DNA of 64,000 nt. Source: Oikopleura dioica (taxonomy: Eukaryota; Chordata; Appendicularia; Copelata; Oikopleuridae). A program made the translations under genes and the position numbers. The stretch is from positions 10,917,001 to 10,981,000 of the forward strand of contig OU015567.1 of the NCBI GenBank assembly GCA_907165135.1, given 5' to 3'. Positions 36,605 to 49,639 of this stretch are shown here, in pieces (within the stretch, counting starts at the first letter, position 1; every line of letters begins with the position of its first letter). The notes beneath the pieces were generated by a model. It was given only the letters and a program-made list of their open reading frames with translations, made no database searches and was not told the origin of the DNA.

Positions 36605-38996
36605 ATGGGTTTTTCAACTGATACCTTGCGGCCGATCGCCCAGAAAACATGTAGAGGTAAAATTTGAGCAGTAGTCTTGAGTATTAGAGTTGTACTTTAC
36701 CTAAATAATTGTACAGATATTGTCGGACATACTGACGGTAATATCATCAATGCTGCGATTCAATGTATTCTCCAGAACAACACAAAAGAAAAGGCTTCCC
36801 GATACTTAACTCCCTTCCTTGGAGGACTGACGCCTAAGTTTGTAACGAGTTTATTCAACAACGTTGAAAACTATGATCCAGCGTGAGTACTCCCCATTTA
36901 TTAAGGATCGTAAGAAGGTATTTTCAGTGATTATGAAAAACGCAAGATCGGCGACGAAGGCGGACCCGCACGAAAGAAAAAACGCTTCCAGGACTTTGAC
37001 GATATCATTGACGAGAATCCCGCCTTGCTAAAGCAAACTCCCCAAGAAGGTCAGGCTCAAAATGTTCTCGAAGAAGCAAAGAAGCAGATTGAAAACCGAA
37101 AGCGATTCTTGAAGTCGTTGTCGAGCAAGGAAATCTCGAAAGTCGCTGCTGTACAGACGATATCGGCGGAGGGTATGGATCGGGCGCAGAAAGCGGCCGA
37201 AATCAATGCTCGAGTCGAGGCGGCCATGGCACGAGTCAATCCTTCGATGCCACTGAAAGGTCCTACTCCATTGCTTCTGGACAAATCTGGACAGCGCGTA
37301 GATGTAGCCTCAGGCGAAACAATCGTGCCCAAAGCCCGGCCCTCGTTGCTTGCAAACATGAACGTCATGAATCGGGACTTGGTAAAGAAGGAAAACTACG
37401 TTACAGCGAAAGCTAAAGAAGAAACGCGAAAAGAATGGGCTAAGCCGGAAGAGGTTGAAGAAGTCTCACAATTTAAGGACAACCGGTAATATTTTCCATC
37501 AGCAACATTTATTAACGTCATTCAAGGCTTATGTCAAAGTCAATGACGCGAAAAAGCGAGCCTTCAACTTCCATCAAGCTGGAAAATTCGTCAACGAGGC
37601 TAATCTGATGCGGAAGCAAAATAAAATCAAGGAATTGCAGGAGAAAATCAATGCTCGAACACGCGAGACTGGAATTCAACAAGCAACGGCCTTACTTGCG
37701 CCAAGATCGAGGCAAGAATGGGAGATGCACGTCCCAGAAGTCGAATGGTAAGCGTTATGAAATCAAGGAAGAGTTAACCATTAATCTTTTTAGGTGGGAC
37801 TCATTGATCATGGCCGAAGACTTCAAAGTCACGAAGCTCATTGAACATCCAGAACAACAAGCTCCAAACGGCGAGGCACCAGCGCCAGAAGCCATTGGCT
37901 TGTATCTGACCAAGAAGGAGCGAAAGAAGATGCGACGTTTGAACAGAAAAGAAGTTCAGAAAGAGGAGCAAGAAAAGATCCGCCTTGGACTTTTGCCCGC
38001 TCCTGAGCCCAAGGTTTTGAAATCAAGGAAGAAAGGATAGAAATTATCTCTTATTTAGGTCAAGCTTGCGAATATGATGCGCGTTTTGGACTCGGCTGCC
38101 GTTGCTGATCCGACAAAAGTGGAAAAGCACGTCAGAGAGCAAATGGCCAAACGGCAGAGAAAGCATGAGCAAGATAATCTCTCGAGGAAACTAACGGACG
38201 AGCAGAAGCGCGAAAAGAAAATTAAAAAACTGCAAGAAGACACTTCGATCAGCGTTAGAATCGCTATTTATAGAATAAGGAGAGCTTTAAAAACATAATC
38301 TTAGAGACATGTGTATTGTTAAAAGAAACATTTTTAAAACTTACTGACAGATCATTAAAAGATGCCAAGAAAAAGTTCAAAATCGAGATGAATTCTAAGC
38401 AACTGTACATGACAGGAGCTACTGTACTCAACAGAGACTGTTCAATGGTGGTTGTTGAAGGCGGTCCTAAATCTCAGCGCAAGTTCAAACGATTGATGAT
38501 GAATAGAATCAATTGGAAAGAGGATACTCTCGAATACGATGACGTAAGTTCTGATGATTTGATCACTTTACTTCACGACATGTTTGCCAGACTCTCTTAA
38601 ATGTCAGCAACGTATAAAAGAGCCGGGAAATTTTGATTTTCGAAGTTTTCCCTTCTAGATTCAATTTCTGCGTCATAGTATGACGTAAATTACACGTGTC
38701 CTTAGCGGGCCTTTCAGAAAGAATGTAATTTATTCCTTCTTTGATTTTATTCGTTTTTAAATATTTACGAGAGTCATAAGAGACCTCACTTTTCTGAGCA
38801 AATGAGTGAAGCTTTGTTCTAGGGAAACTTTTGCGAGCTAGTTTGGGAAGGTGAGTCCGCTGAGGCAAGCTTTGGACCGATGATTTTCAAACTGTGCGCC
38901 ACTGACGCCCTGGCCCGCGAATTCTTCAGAGATCACAAATGTGAACACTACTGGGATCTTGCCCATTCTAAGGCAACAATTACAAACGCTGATTAG
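36605..38996 (+). CDS. PRPF3: U4/U6 snRNP protein Prp3
   Basis: Eight exons fit: 36605-36656, 36717-36882, 36928-37477, 37527-37747, 37794-38013, 38059-38279, 38351-38543 and 38823-38996. The N-terminus is a PWI-type domain ([32 protein letters not shown]). The conserved PRP3 region reads [46 protein letters not shown], and the C-terminal DUF1115/Prp3 fold reads [16 protein letters not shown] and [17 protein letters not shown], ending [10 protein letters not shown]. Prp3 binds the U4/U6 duplex. Two introns keep frame only with a GA start: 37478-37526 (AAG|gacaac) and 38280-38350 (AAG|gagagc). The ATG follows AG|A. Confidence 0.95.
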
Positions 38997-39128
38997 ATTT
39001 ATAAATTACGGACGACTTTCAAAGTTTTCATGATCACAGTATTTTACTCTTTCTTTGTTCACGGTCCCACTATAGGAAAATTATGACTGCCTGTTAAAAG
39101 TATCTGAAATCATCGATGAATCCCTAGA

Positions 39129-39920
39129 ATGGATATTTTAATGGATATTCCGCCCGTGACGCGGGCATATGTTGTCGCTTGCCTAGGCGTAAATGGAGCT
39201 GTCCAACTGGGGTTCCTCTCGCCCTACCACCTCTACTTCAATAATAAATTGATTTGGGAGCAAAGGGAGATCTGGCGACTCGCCACCAACTTTCTATACT
39301 TTGGCCCAATGGGACTCAACTTTCTTTTCCACTTCTTGTTTCTTTATCGTTATTCCAGAAACTTGGAAGAAGGAAGCTTTCGGTAAAAATATTCTCCAGA
39401 TGCTCATTTACTAATGTTTTTTTTTTTACTTCAGAGGAAGAACAGCAGACTTCGTCTTCTTTTTCTTATTTGGGATGGGCATTTTGACTATCACCGCTTT
39501 CTTCGTAAACATCATTTTCTTGGGCAATGCATTAAATCTCATGTTTGCCTATTTATGGGCCAGGAGAAATCCCTACATTCGAATGACCTTCTTTGGCGTC
39601 ATTAACTTCCAGGTAAGATCGATTCCCAAAAAGTCATCAATACTAACATTCAACCTTAGGCACCTTACCTGCCGTACGTCCTAACTGGCTTCTCCCTTGC
39701 GCTTGGTTCGCCCATCCTCGTCGACGTACTGGGGATCATCTGCGGCCATTTGTATTATTACTTGGAAGACGTCTTCCCGAATGTCGAAGGAGGCTTCAAG
39801 ATCCTGCACACTCCTCAGTTCCTGAAAACTCTCTTTGACCCGGCTCCACTGACCGAGGAACCACGCCTAAACGAGCAAGGCGAGGGTCCCGGCGGCTTTG
39901 ACTGGGGCGATGAGGAGTAA
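39129..39920 (+). CDS. DERL2: Derlin (DERL2/DERL3-type ER membrane protein)
   Basis: Three exons (39129-39382, 39435-39612, 39660-39920) give a ~230-residue rhomboid-like pseudoprotease. Signatures: [26 protein letters not shown], the WR motif, [37 protein letters not shown], and a C-terminal [11 protein letters not shown] close to the SHP box that recruits p97/VCP. Derlins form part of the ER-associated degradation channel. DERL2 and DERL3 cannot be told apart by eye, so the symbol is the nearest match. The start is placed at the first ATG after CCTAG|A; the second Met (39141) is an alternative. Confidence 0.92.
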
Positions 39921-40145
39921 TTCAACATAGACCTATCTTAGTCTAATAATTCAATTCAACATTCAAGTGCTTTTTCGACCTTCCGCCCCTTAGCTACATA
40001 TTCTCATTTTCTTTCATTAGGAAAAAGTTCAGGCACAATATTTTTAATTCTGTACAAAGACGACTGAAAAAACAATGTGCAATACGATGCAAACATTCGA
40101 TTAAACAAGCTTAAACGTTATAAATATTTAGATCATCTAACAACC

Positions 40146-40617
40146 ATGGGTGTTGATATTGAAACCATGAAAGAAGGCAACGGCCAGTGCCCACCAGCAG
40201 GATCCAGAGTCCAGGTACTCAGACAACATATGTATATGATATAACTTATTATCATACAACATATATGATATAACTTATATCATATAAGTTATATCTCTTC
40301 GAGCCTTATTCTTTTTAGGTCCACTACACTGGAACCTTGACTGACGGCAAGAAATTTGACTCTTCCCGAGACCGAGGAAAGCCCTTCGAATTCGTTCTCG
40401 GCCAAGGTCAGGTCATCAAGGTAAAATGACACCTCTTTGCCTCGTACCTAATTCGTTTTTGTAGGGATGGGACGAAGGAGTCGCCCAGATGAGCATTGGC
40501 CAGCGTGCCAAGCTCACTTGCTCTCCAGACTATGCCTACGGCAACCGAGGCTTCCCAGGCCTCATTCCCGCCAACTCAACCCTCGTCTTCGACGTCGAGC
40601 TTCTCGGATTCAAGTAA
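40146..40617 (+). CDS. FKBP1A: FKBP12 peptidyl-prolyl isomerase
   Basis: Exons 40146-40214, 40319-40420 and 40465-40617 encode a single 107-residue FKBP domain: [54 protein letters not shown] and [12 protein letters not shown]. The aromatic pocket residues used for proline binding (Tyr in VHY, Phe/Asp in KFDSS, Trp in GWDE, Tyr in DYAYG) are all present. FKBP12 is cytosolic and in animals binds ryanodine receptors and TGF-beta type I receptors. The human loop GHPG is GFPG here. Poly(A) signal AATAAA is at 40738-40743. Confidence 0.96.
40267..40295. repeat. Perfect 14 bp palindrome arms in FKBP intron 1
   Basis: GATATAACTTATAT, one C, then ATATAAGTTATATC: a perfect inverted repeat with a one-base centre. 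A partial direct copy lies just upstream at about 40227-40252. Confidence 0.8.
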
Positions 40618-40737
40618 ACCTGCCAACACAGATCAACTCCGCAACCGAAACATGCATCCAACTCTGTTCAAAATTAGTTCAAATTAGTAAAGTTCAAACC
40701 TTGCAATCAGTGAGATTCGCTCTTAGACAAATTGACC

Positions 40738-40743
40738 AATAAA
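40738..40743 (+). terminator. Poly(A) signal of FKBP1A
   Basis: AATAAA 121 bases after the FKBP12 stop and before the ACIN1 start. Confidence 0.55.
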
Positions 40744-40893
40744 TTCGACAAATAAGCGCTCAATTGTTGAGTTCTCGATTCTTATTTCAAACCGACCAAG
40801 GCGCCTGAGGTCCTAAATTCAGTTAAAAAATCGATCCATTCTAAAAGAGACGACTTGAAATCATCAAATAAACACTAGCAATAGTTAAGAAAG

Positions 40894-43319
40894 ATGGTGA
40901 GAACACGTAAAAAGTCGGCAATGAGCGAGAGCGAGGACGAAGTCGCTACTGCTCCTGCTCGTAGATCAAGCCGTCGTTCTAGCAGATCCACTACCAAGGT
41001 TCTTTATGAGGAAGACGATATTGATCCCGAGGCTTTGCAAGGTAAAGCGCTTCTCACCTCTAAGATAAATAGCGATCTATTTCTCTTTTCTCACCTATGG
41101 TGTGACGACTCTATCCCTGAAACTCATATTCTAGCGGTCTTAGAAGCATCGGAAGCTGGTGATGGAGCGGAGGCACCTGTGGAGACGAAGCCGAAGAGAG
41201 GGAGGAAACCAAAGTCAGCGGGAACAACTCCAGTGAAGGCGGCACCGAAAAAACGTGGGCGAAAAAGCAATGCGCAGAAAAAGGCGGAAGCAGAGGCTGA
41301 AGAGGCGGCTCTCTTGGCAAATATTCAAGAAGAACCTGAGCCAGAAGAAGCGAAGGCCGTTGAGGCTGTTGCCAAAGAGCCTGAGAGGTGAACTTTTGAA
41401 GGATTTTGAAAAAGATGAGCAAAAATTCTTTGCTTATTCGGGAAGAAGTGTCTTACATTTGAATTTAGCGCCTCGGAAGCCGTACCGAGTGACCAGAATG
41501 GTAAGTCGGGTCAAGTCATTTCCTCTGCTGCCGAACCAGACACACTAGCAGATGATCAAAATGAACCTAAGGAAACAGAGCCTACTCCAGACGTTTCAAA
41601 AGACCCCGAGCCAGAGTCCTTGCCAGAGCCAGAGCCTGAGCCTGAGCCCACACAAGAAGAAGAGAAGGAGGCAGTTCCAGAGCCCGAGAAAGTGGAAGAA
41701 GCAGATCCAGAAAAGGCAGACGAGCCCTTTGAGATGGTGGAAAAGGAAGATCTTCCGGAAGAAGAGCCGGTTAGTAGATAACTAAAATTTTAGATTTGAA
41801 TATTCTTTAAAGATTGAAAAGGTAGATGCACCTGTTGGGGAGGAGGAAAAAATGTCAACGGAGGATGCTGAGGAAGGAAAAACCGATGAGGCCGAAAAGA
41901 AAGAAGAAAATGGCGACTTGCCTGATTTCGAAGACGAGGAAGAAGAGGAGCAAAATGCTGATGCTCTCCAGCTCGATGCTAACGTTGAAGAAGACGATGA
42001 TCTCAACAAGGTAGTATTTTAGAGCTCATGAATTATTTAAATTTTGAATCAAAGACCGTCGATATCCCGAAAGTAGATGCAAGCCGAAAACGAGAAGCAT
42101 CTGCTGAAGTGGTTAGTGCAGTTATTTCATATTTTCGTTTAACTCGTTTTTAAAGAAAAAGCAGAGAAGTCCATCACCTCCAAGGAAGAGGGAGTCGTTA
42201 AATCGAACTGGCTCTCGTAGAGAGAAAATAAGAGCTCCCTCTCCACCACCAGGCGAAGAATCGCAAGGCATGTTTTCGAATGCTCCGTTGATGCTTTAGA
42301 ATTTTTATCAATGATCAATGCGGTGAACTATAGAGCGGAAAATTAAAGACATATTCAATTGAAAACTTGGAATAGTTGTCCATATCACCAACTTGGTGCG
42401 ACCATTCACTAATAAACAGTTGCTCGAGTATTTGAAAGAAGCGGGTGAATTTGATGAAGAATCATTTTGGATTGATAGGATCAAGTCAAACTGCCTTGTA
42501 AAGGTAAGATAACACTGAATTTCTATATCAACAGCACTTCTACAGTATAACACCTTGGAATCTGCTGTAAACTGCCGAAAATTGATTCATGGAAAGAACT
42601 GGCCATCATCTAATCCAAAAGAATTAAGAGTTGTCTACTCAACCGAGGTAAAAAATCAAAAACGCATCAATTTAGCACTTTTTATTTCAGGAAAAATTAA
42701 AAGCAGCTAAAGAGAACGGAACTGTGAGTAGTCAGAATACAAATGGGCGTCAAAGATCCCCTGTTCGTCGATTTGGAGGCATGCGAAGGTAGGTTTCTTT
42801 CTGCAAAATTGAGTTTAAAAATTTTCAGCGAACATGAATTTGAGCGAGATCGAAAGACTGGTCGGGATCGCCGTAGCCCAGTAAGAGCTCCTAGAGCGAA
42901 AACAGAGAGTCCGGTGCAGTCGGAAGAGTCAGAAGGCGAAGGGTTAGTGATACGACTGCAGAAAGAAATATAAAAACGTTCTAGGGGTATTTCGTTGGAT
43001 GAGCTTTTCAAAAAGACCAAGGCGACTCCGAGTTTGTACTGGCTTCCTTTGACTGAAGACGAAGTCATTGCTCGAGACAAGGCCAGAGAGGAACGAAGAA
43101 AAGCCCGCGAAGAGCGAAGGAAACTAAGGTAAATCTTTGTCTTAATCGCTTGTCTTACTTATTTCTAGCGACGACAAATCAAGAGCTGAAAGACGGCGTA
43201 GCAACTCAAGAGATCGACCTTCACGGCGATCCCGCTCACGCAAGCGGTCCGTCTCACGCAGCAGGAAATCAGTGTCCCGAAGACGATCCTTCTCTCGAAA
43301 GCGATCAGGCTCGCGTTAA
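40894..43319 (+). CDS. ACIN1: Acinus (ACIN1), splicing/ASAP complex subunit
   Basis: Thirteen exons fit in frame: 40894-41041, 41135-41387, 41469-41500, 41552-41769, 41813-42010, 42055-42111, 42156-42267, 42376-42503, 42546-42647, 42691-42788, 42829-42942, 42985-43128 and 43169-43319. The RRM-like domain reads VVHITNLVRPFTNKQLLEYL, ESFWIDRIKSNCLVKYNT and HGKNWPSSNPKELR. Near the C-terminus is the RSB motif (SLDELFKKTKATPSLYWLPL) that in acinus binds RNPS1/SAP18, then an RS-rich tail. The N-terminal half is acidic and Lys-rich with two AT-hook-like KRGRK sequences; the SAP domain of vertebrate ACIN1 was not seen. The intron at 42268-42375 starts GC. Other exons could be added near the 5' end. 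Confidence 0.9.
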
Positions 43320-43925
43320 AAATTCTCGAGACCCTGTTAGTGCAATTTTCAATGTTGGCCCTGACTGTTACTCATCAGAAATTTTCCCTGACCTTTTTCT
43401 CTTATTCCTGGCTGGATGATGTTTTTCAAAAATCTGATTTATAAACACTAGATTATATTTGTTTCCTCCTTCAAAATTCTGAATTCTTAAAAGTTATACA
43501 TACGATAGATACGACAAATCGACCTACACTGCCGCCTATCATGTGATTAAATTATAATGATGTCGATTTCTCAATTTCTTTTTCTTTCAACTTTCCTCCT
43601 TGATTTCACCTCCGAAATCAGCGTTTAGTCGTACCTTATCTTAGAAAACTATTTTCATCTCAATAGTTGAATCCAATCAAAAATAAACACAATCCTTGGT
43701 CCGTTTGTTGTACTCCTTTCTTGTCGAAAAAATAGAAAACATGTTTCCGTTCAAATCGGAATAAATCGATCTCAAAAAAATGAACTATCAATTGATCATC
43801 AATTTATCCGTTTAGATGATCCTCGGACGAAGATCTAACCCTCCTATGAGCTTTGTTGAAGGTAAGATCGAAAATAAGTGTGGACTAAGGCCAGTTTTGT
43901 TACGTAATCTGTTGTAAAGATATAC
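43320..43925. other. Intergenic region with possible 5' UTR exon
   Basis: A short ATG-containing segment at 43815-43860 ends at a good donor (GAAG|gtaagatc) but does not join the next exon in a useful frame, so it is probably 5' UTR or a non-productive start of the following membrane-protein gene. Confidence 0.35.
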
Positions 43926-44286
43926 ATGGATTATTCTAGCGGGCACCTTACAAGGGTTACTCGCGACAGCTCCGATGAACTCTTTGAAAGTTCTGGTAAT
44001 GGAGATGATGATGGCCGCGCACTTGAGTTTCGTTCCGAAGGGAAGATATCAGAGATTGTCCTGACCCAGGTTAATACCAACGAAGGCGAAGGTAACTCGA
44101 AATATTGCTTTATCATGAGTAACTGCTCTACTTACAGGAATGACCTTTCTGTTTCTTGGAAGTACGATCGCTTTGATCATCGTTGCACTGGTTATCATCG
44201 CGATTATTGTCTGCGAACTCCGTCGACCCGCTCCTAGTGCGGACGGCCGACGCGACAGCCGCACAGACGCTGTCATCATTGCGTAA
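43926..44286 (+). CDS. Small single-pass membrane protein, unknown
   Basis: Exons 43926-44091 and 44138-44286 give a ~104-residue protein. An acidic, Ser-rich N-terminal half (MDYSSGHLTRVTRDSSDELF) is followed by one strongly hydrophobic helix (FLFLGSTIALIIVALVIIAI, about 44144-44210) and a short basic tail (CELRRPAPSADGRRDSR) ending DAVIIA. There is no N-terminal signal peptide, so the helix may act as a signal anchor. The basic tail on the C-terminal side predicts an outside N-terminus. The last residues could be a PDZ ligand. No family is recognised. Confidence 0.6.
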
Positions 44287-44529
44287 AATCATTCGCCCAT
44301 CAATTCGAAATCAACTATGACGGCCTGTCACAAAGTCCGTTTAACACACATTCCATCTGATTTAATTCTCTAATTGGAGCTGTAGGGAAAGTTCACCAGC
44401 ATTAATATCTCAATATTTATTACTTCACTGCCGGAATATGTTCAAGTTTCTTCAACGTTTGTTTCTTCCAATTTCCGATAAAGGCAACGAAAAGATAAAG
44501 CAACTTTCTCGATTTCGACTTCGTTCAGA

Positions 44530-45413
<884 letters not shown>

Positions 45414-45475
45414 AACCACTAGTTTATCTTATTGTATGCTCCTAACTCTTCGATACTGGTCTTAAAAATTTATTC

Positions 45476-45481
45476 AATAAA
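45476..45481 (+). terminator. Poly(A) signal of NDUFS7
   Basis: AATAAA 63 bases after the stop, followed by an A-rich stretch. Confidence 0.55.
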
Positions 45482-45710
45482 AAAAGTCCCAAAAACGATC
45501 CATTCTGTTTTGTATATTTTCTTTTGGTAGACAGGATGAGCGCTCATGCGTTCTATTTATCGAAAAGCTTGAGGGGAATAGTTGACACCCTATTTTTACA
45601 GTAGCTTTGGTGCTAATCCAACTGCGAGGTCACCATAGATTAAAGCTTTTCTGCAGTCCAACTCCCATTTTTGTTGATAACAAAAATCTGAGTAGATTGA
45701 ATCGAGAGGA

Positions 45711-47634
45711 ATGAATCGAAGAGCGCCCAGGAATAAAGTGAGCGTAGTGCTTGGAGCACAATGGGGGGGACGAAGGAAAGGGCAAGCTTGTCGACCTGTT
45801 GGCTGTTGGAATGGACATAACTGCGCGTTGTGCTGGCGGTAATAACGCTGGCCATACTGTCATTTGCGATGGTATCAAGGTAAATGGTGGAGAAGATCCT
45901 TATTCGTTAGTTAAAATCAACTTTCACATGCAGTTTCTTTTCAGCGTAAATTTTTAATTGCCATTAAACTTGCACTTTTGGCTCGACCGCTGTATAAAGC
46001 CAATCTTGAGACCATATTTTTACAGTAAATTTTAGTATGACTTCCATCTCCTACCGAGTGGAATCACGCACGAAAAAAAGTAAAGCATTGATGGGCCCTG
46101 GAATGGTGATTCACTTACCCGGTCTTTTTGCCGAAATCGAAAGCAACGTCGAAAAGGGATTGAAAGGATGGGAAGATAGACTACTCATCTCCGATCGCGC
46201 CCACTTGGTCATGGACTATCACCAGGTAAGTCGTCAGAAAACGGTCCATGATCAGAGCTCTTTGCTGAATAACAGGTGGAGTCCAATGATAGCTTTGAAT
46301 TTTGATTCAAAATATCATATTCAGGTTGAAAGTTACTGAAATCATGCAAATCGTTCGGGTGTTAAAAGTCGCTTTCAATTTTTCACCATTCTAAGGCGCT
46401 GGACGCCGGGAACGAGACGAGGAAGGGAAAAGAGGCGATTGGAACTACAAAGAAAGGCATTGGCCCAACTTACGCTAATAAGGCGAGCAGAACTGGCGTG
46501 AGGGTTGGCGATCTGGTTAACAATTTTGAGGTATATTCGGTCTTTGTATGAAAAGAGCCCTATAAGTTGAAATATTAGGGCTTTGTTGATCGATTCCGAG
46601 CGGGAGCTCAAGTTGCGATGCTCAACTTACCTGGACTCGATATTGATATTGAATCGGAAATCGCTCGATACAAGGAATACGCGGAGAAAATTCGCCCACT
46701 TGTGGTGGACTCTGTTTCATGGCTTACTGGTGAGGATACGTACGATTCTGTGCGATCAACGATGGGCATATTCACCTATCACATGCATTAATCACGGGCC
46801 TACCCCAATTTCACGCGTTTACATTATGCTCATTAGAACGAACTCGATCAGCAGAAGAAATCAATATCCTGGTAGAGGGAGCGAACGCAACAATGCTCGA
46901 TCTAGACCACGGAACTTACCCATTTGTCACCTCAAGCTCATGCTCCATTGGCGGCGTCTGCACGGGGCTCGGTTTGCCACCTTGCGCGGTCGGCGACGTT
47001 TTTGGCGTCGCAAAGGCGTATTGTACTCGCGTTGGCGGGGGACCTTTCCCAACCGAGCTGGAAAATGAGGTAAATCAACGAATATATTGCCTAGGCTAAA
47101 GCACTGATTAATCTTTCACTTGATAGATTGGGGAGAAGTTGCAAAAGCAAGGCGGAGAGTTCGGAGTCACTACCGGACGACCAAGACGATGCGGATGGCT
47201 CGATCTTGTTCAACTTGACTACGCAGATCAGATCAATCATTTCACAGCGTTGGCGATAACCAAATTGGATGTCATGGATAACTTTGAGACAGTAAAGGTT
47301 TGCGTTGGCTACAAAAATAGCGGGACCGGAGACAAAGTGACCTGTATGCCCGGGCAGATTAAACAGCTCTCACAAGTGGTGCCAGTTTATGAGGAATTCC
47401 CTGGCTGGATGAGTGATACGACTAAATGTGAAACGGTAAAATGTATTCTTTCAATGCGTTTTCTATCGATCTTTATAGTGGGAAAGTTTACCCGAAAAAG
47501 CAAGAACGTATATCAACTTCCTCGAAAAGTTCCTGAAGATCCCAATTCGATGGATCGGCGTCGGCCCGGCGCGTGAATCCATTATTTTCCGCTCCGGAGA
47601 AGTTTCTTTCGCCAATACTGGTGCCGAGCTCTAA
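45711..47634 (+). CDS. ADSS2: Adenylosuccinate synthetase
   Basis: Seven exons: 45711-45879, 46036-46225, 46396-46530, 46579-46729, 46837-47069, 47127-47435 and 47479-47634. The enzyme joins IMP and aspartate using GTP, the first committed step to AMP. Signatures: VVLGAQWG and [91 protein letters not shown] and [13 protein letters not shown]. Two frame breaks occur in homopolymers: G7 at 45763-45769 (G6 expected, WGDEGKGK) and A7 at 46073-46079 (A6 expected, [10 protein letters not shown]). All other exons are intact, so these look like assembly errors. The isozyme cannot be assigned; the symbol follows the ubiquitous form. Confidence 0.94.
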
Positions 47635-49639
47635 GCTACTCCTTCCCTTTTGAGATACTTTTATGCGCTTGTACTATCTCTTCATCCTCACTCCTGATCT
47701 CCTCCGATGTCCATTAATTATTGATAGATAGTTCTCCATGTATCAGTTTATACCAATCATCTACTCATTAGTACTCATTCAAACTCAAAAATATACCAAT
47801 TTTGCCAGCTAAGAATTCAATTCATGCCCTTGCTACTTTCGTACTATTTATACTGTACTAAATTTTACGATCTTGAGTACTTTTTAGAATCAAAGTGAAT
47901 CTATACAATCATGTTGAACATGAGCATTCTTCGAAAATATGGAATTCAATAAATAGAATAACAGAATTTTTTTAAAGTTTCTTTGTTATTGACCTCCATT
48001 TCGATTGAAATTGTCTAATTAATGCTTGTTGTCTGTCCTAAAGACTGTCTGTCGTTATAGACATTTTGGCCTGTTATTACTTGATGATCTTGATTTTTCG
48101 CCCTTCATGTTTGACTATTTCGACAACAATTAGGAGCACAGTTGTGTCTTACAAAAATGCCTAAAAGGGCCCTTTTCGTAAGATGCATCCTTCATTCACT
48201 CGAAGGATGAAATAAGGGCGCATGCTTATGCTATAATTTGCATTAAGCTTGCTGCCCTTTGGCCAGTGAATAATGGATGCCGCCGGCTGTTATACAACAG
48301 CAGGCTTCTTCAATCCGCATTTTTGAAAATTTAATTTTTTATTCTCGGACGAATATGAGAAAAGGAAATCTGAGTTTTCCTCCCTAATCTTGGGGCTTAG
48401 AGATTGTTGGATTAGGACGTGCCAGGGAGAATATCTTTTATCGGTAAGCGTATTGCTTACTTGAGATGGAAATCGAATGATTATTTGCTGGTCGTCGTTG
48501 GCGTCGTCCTAGACTCGTCCCTAATAAATAAACGTGATGATTTATGTCCCTTTTAGACGGTGAAATAATTGCTTCATTCTGATTGAACTTATTTTAATAT
48601 ATTACAATAAGAGAGCGGAATCGAAAGGGACGTTGGTATAGTGCGCCACTCTCTGTCTTTTTTCACTCTCTCCCTCTCTTTTCGCCTTACCTTCAAGCCC
48701 CTCATCGTGACGATCCGCGGACGATACACAGAAATAGAGAGAGAGGTCGAGGGAAAAATAATCAATTGAAACCCACAGGTTGAGCCACTGAACCTGGCAA
48801 ATGAAACCTAAATCAAAATGACGAGACTGTCGACAGTGCAAAGAGACGTAAACAGAACCGCAAGAAAAATGTGGCCGAGGGAGTGCGGAGTTTGACATGT
48901 CAAATTAACGGTTTTCGGGTTAATGTTTTGAAAGCGATTATTTATACATTCGGTGAAATGTCAAATTTACGCCTCTGTCGAAATTAAAGTTGGTTATTTT
49001 TGAATTTGTCGATCCCCTAAAGGTGCACTGCTGGTCCAAAAATACCGCTGCATTTGAAGTTTTCACTTTGAATGAGATTCTCCCCAGGATTTTGAGTATC
49101 AATGTCAGTTATAGTTTCAATTCTTTCAATTGCAATCAATAGCGAACAGCAACACAGTTATTTGGTTCGAGTAAGCAGCTTACGGATCATTAATAATGAT
49201 CGGTTCGATGGTGACGCCAGGAGCTTATCTTGTCGCCCTTGTCCAAAACGCCCTTAAAAGTGGATCAGAGTTTGCAAATAATTAATTATCGCAGACTGGC
49301 CTTCTTGCGAGCTTCTGTTATAGCGCGCTCTTTTAGCCGAATCAATAAAGCAAAAGGGGTCTGCAACTGACCAGTCAAAATGTAAATAAATCACATTTGT
49401 GCATTTTGATGATCACTTCTCTTAAAAAAGGAGAAAGGGTCAAACGACAAGTTGGATTTAATTTAATCCGCCTGGCGTGTTTAAATCCACTCTCACTGTT
49501 TGAATATATTTTCATCCTTCTCATCGGATGAGGGAATGATACAGCTCCTGCTTTAGATTGAAATTGAGAGACGGCAGGGGCTCGCGAGTGAATTAAGGAG
49601 TCCTCTCTGACTTGCCCGCATTCGAAAAGGAGCAGAAAG
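47635..49639. other. Interval between ADSS and the hippocalcin-type gene
   Basis: 2 kb with no supported gene. It contains the probable ADSS poly(A) signal (AATAAA at 47948-47953). The rest has only chance frames and may be the promoter region of the downstream EF-hand gene. Confidence 0.4.

Noticed and set aside
48602-48898. 98-codon minus-strand frame upstream of the calcium sensor gene
   Set aside because: Low-complexity pyrimidine/purine sequence, no recognisable protein features or splice sites.
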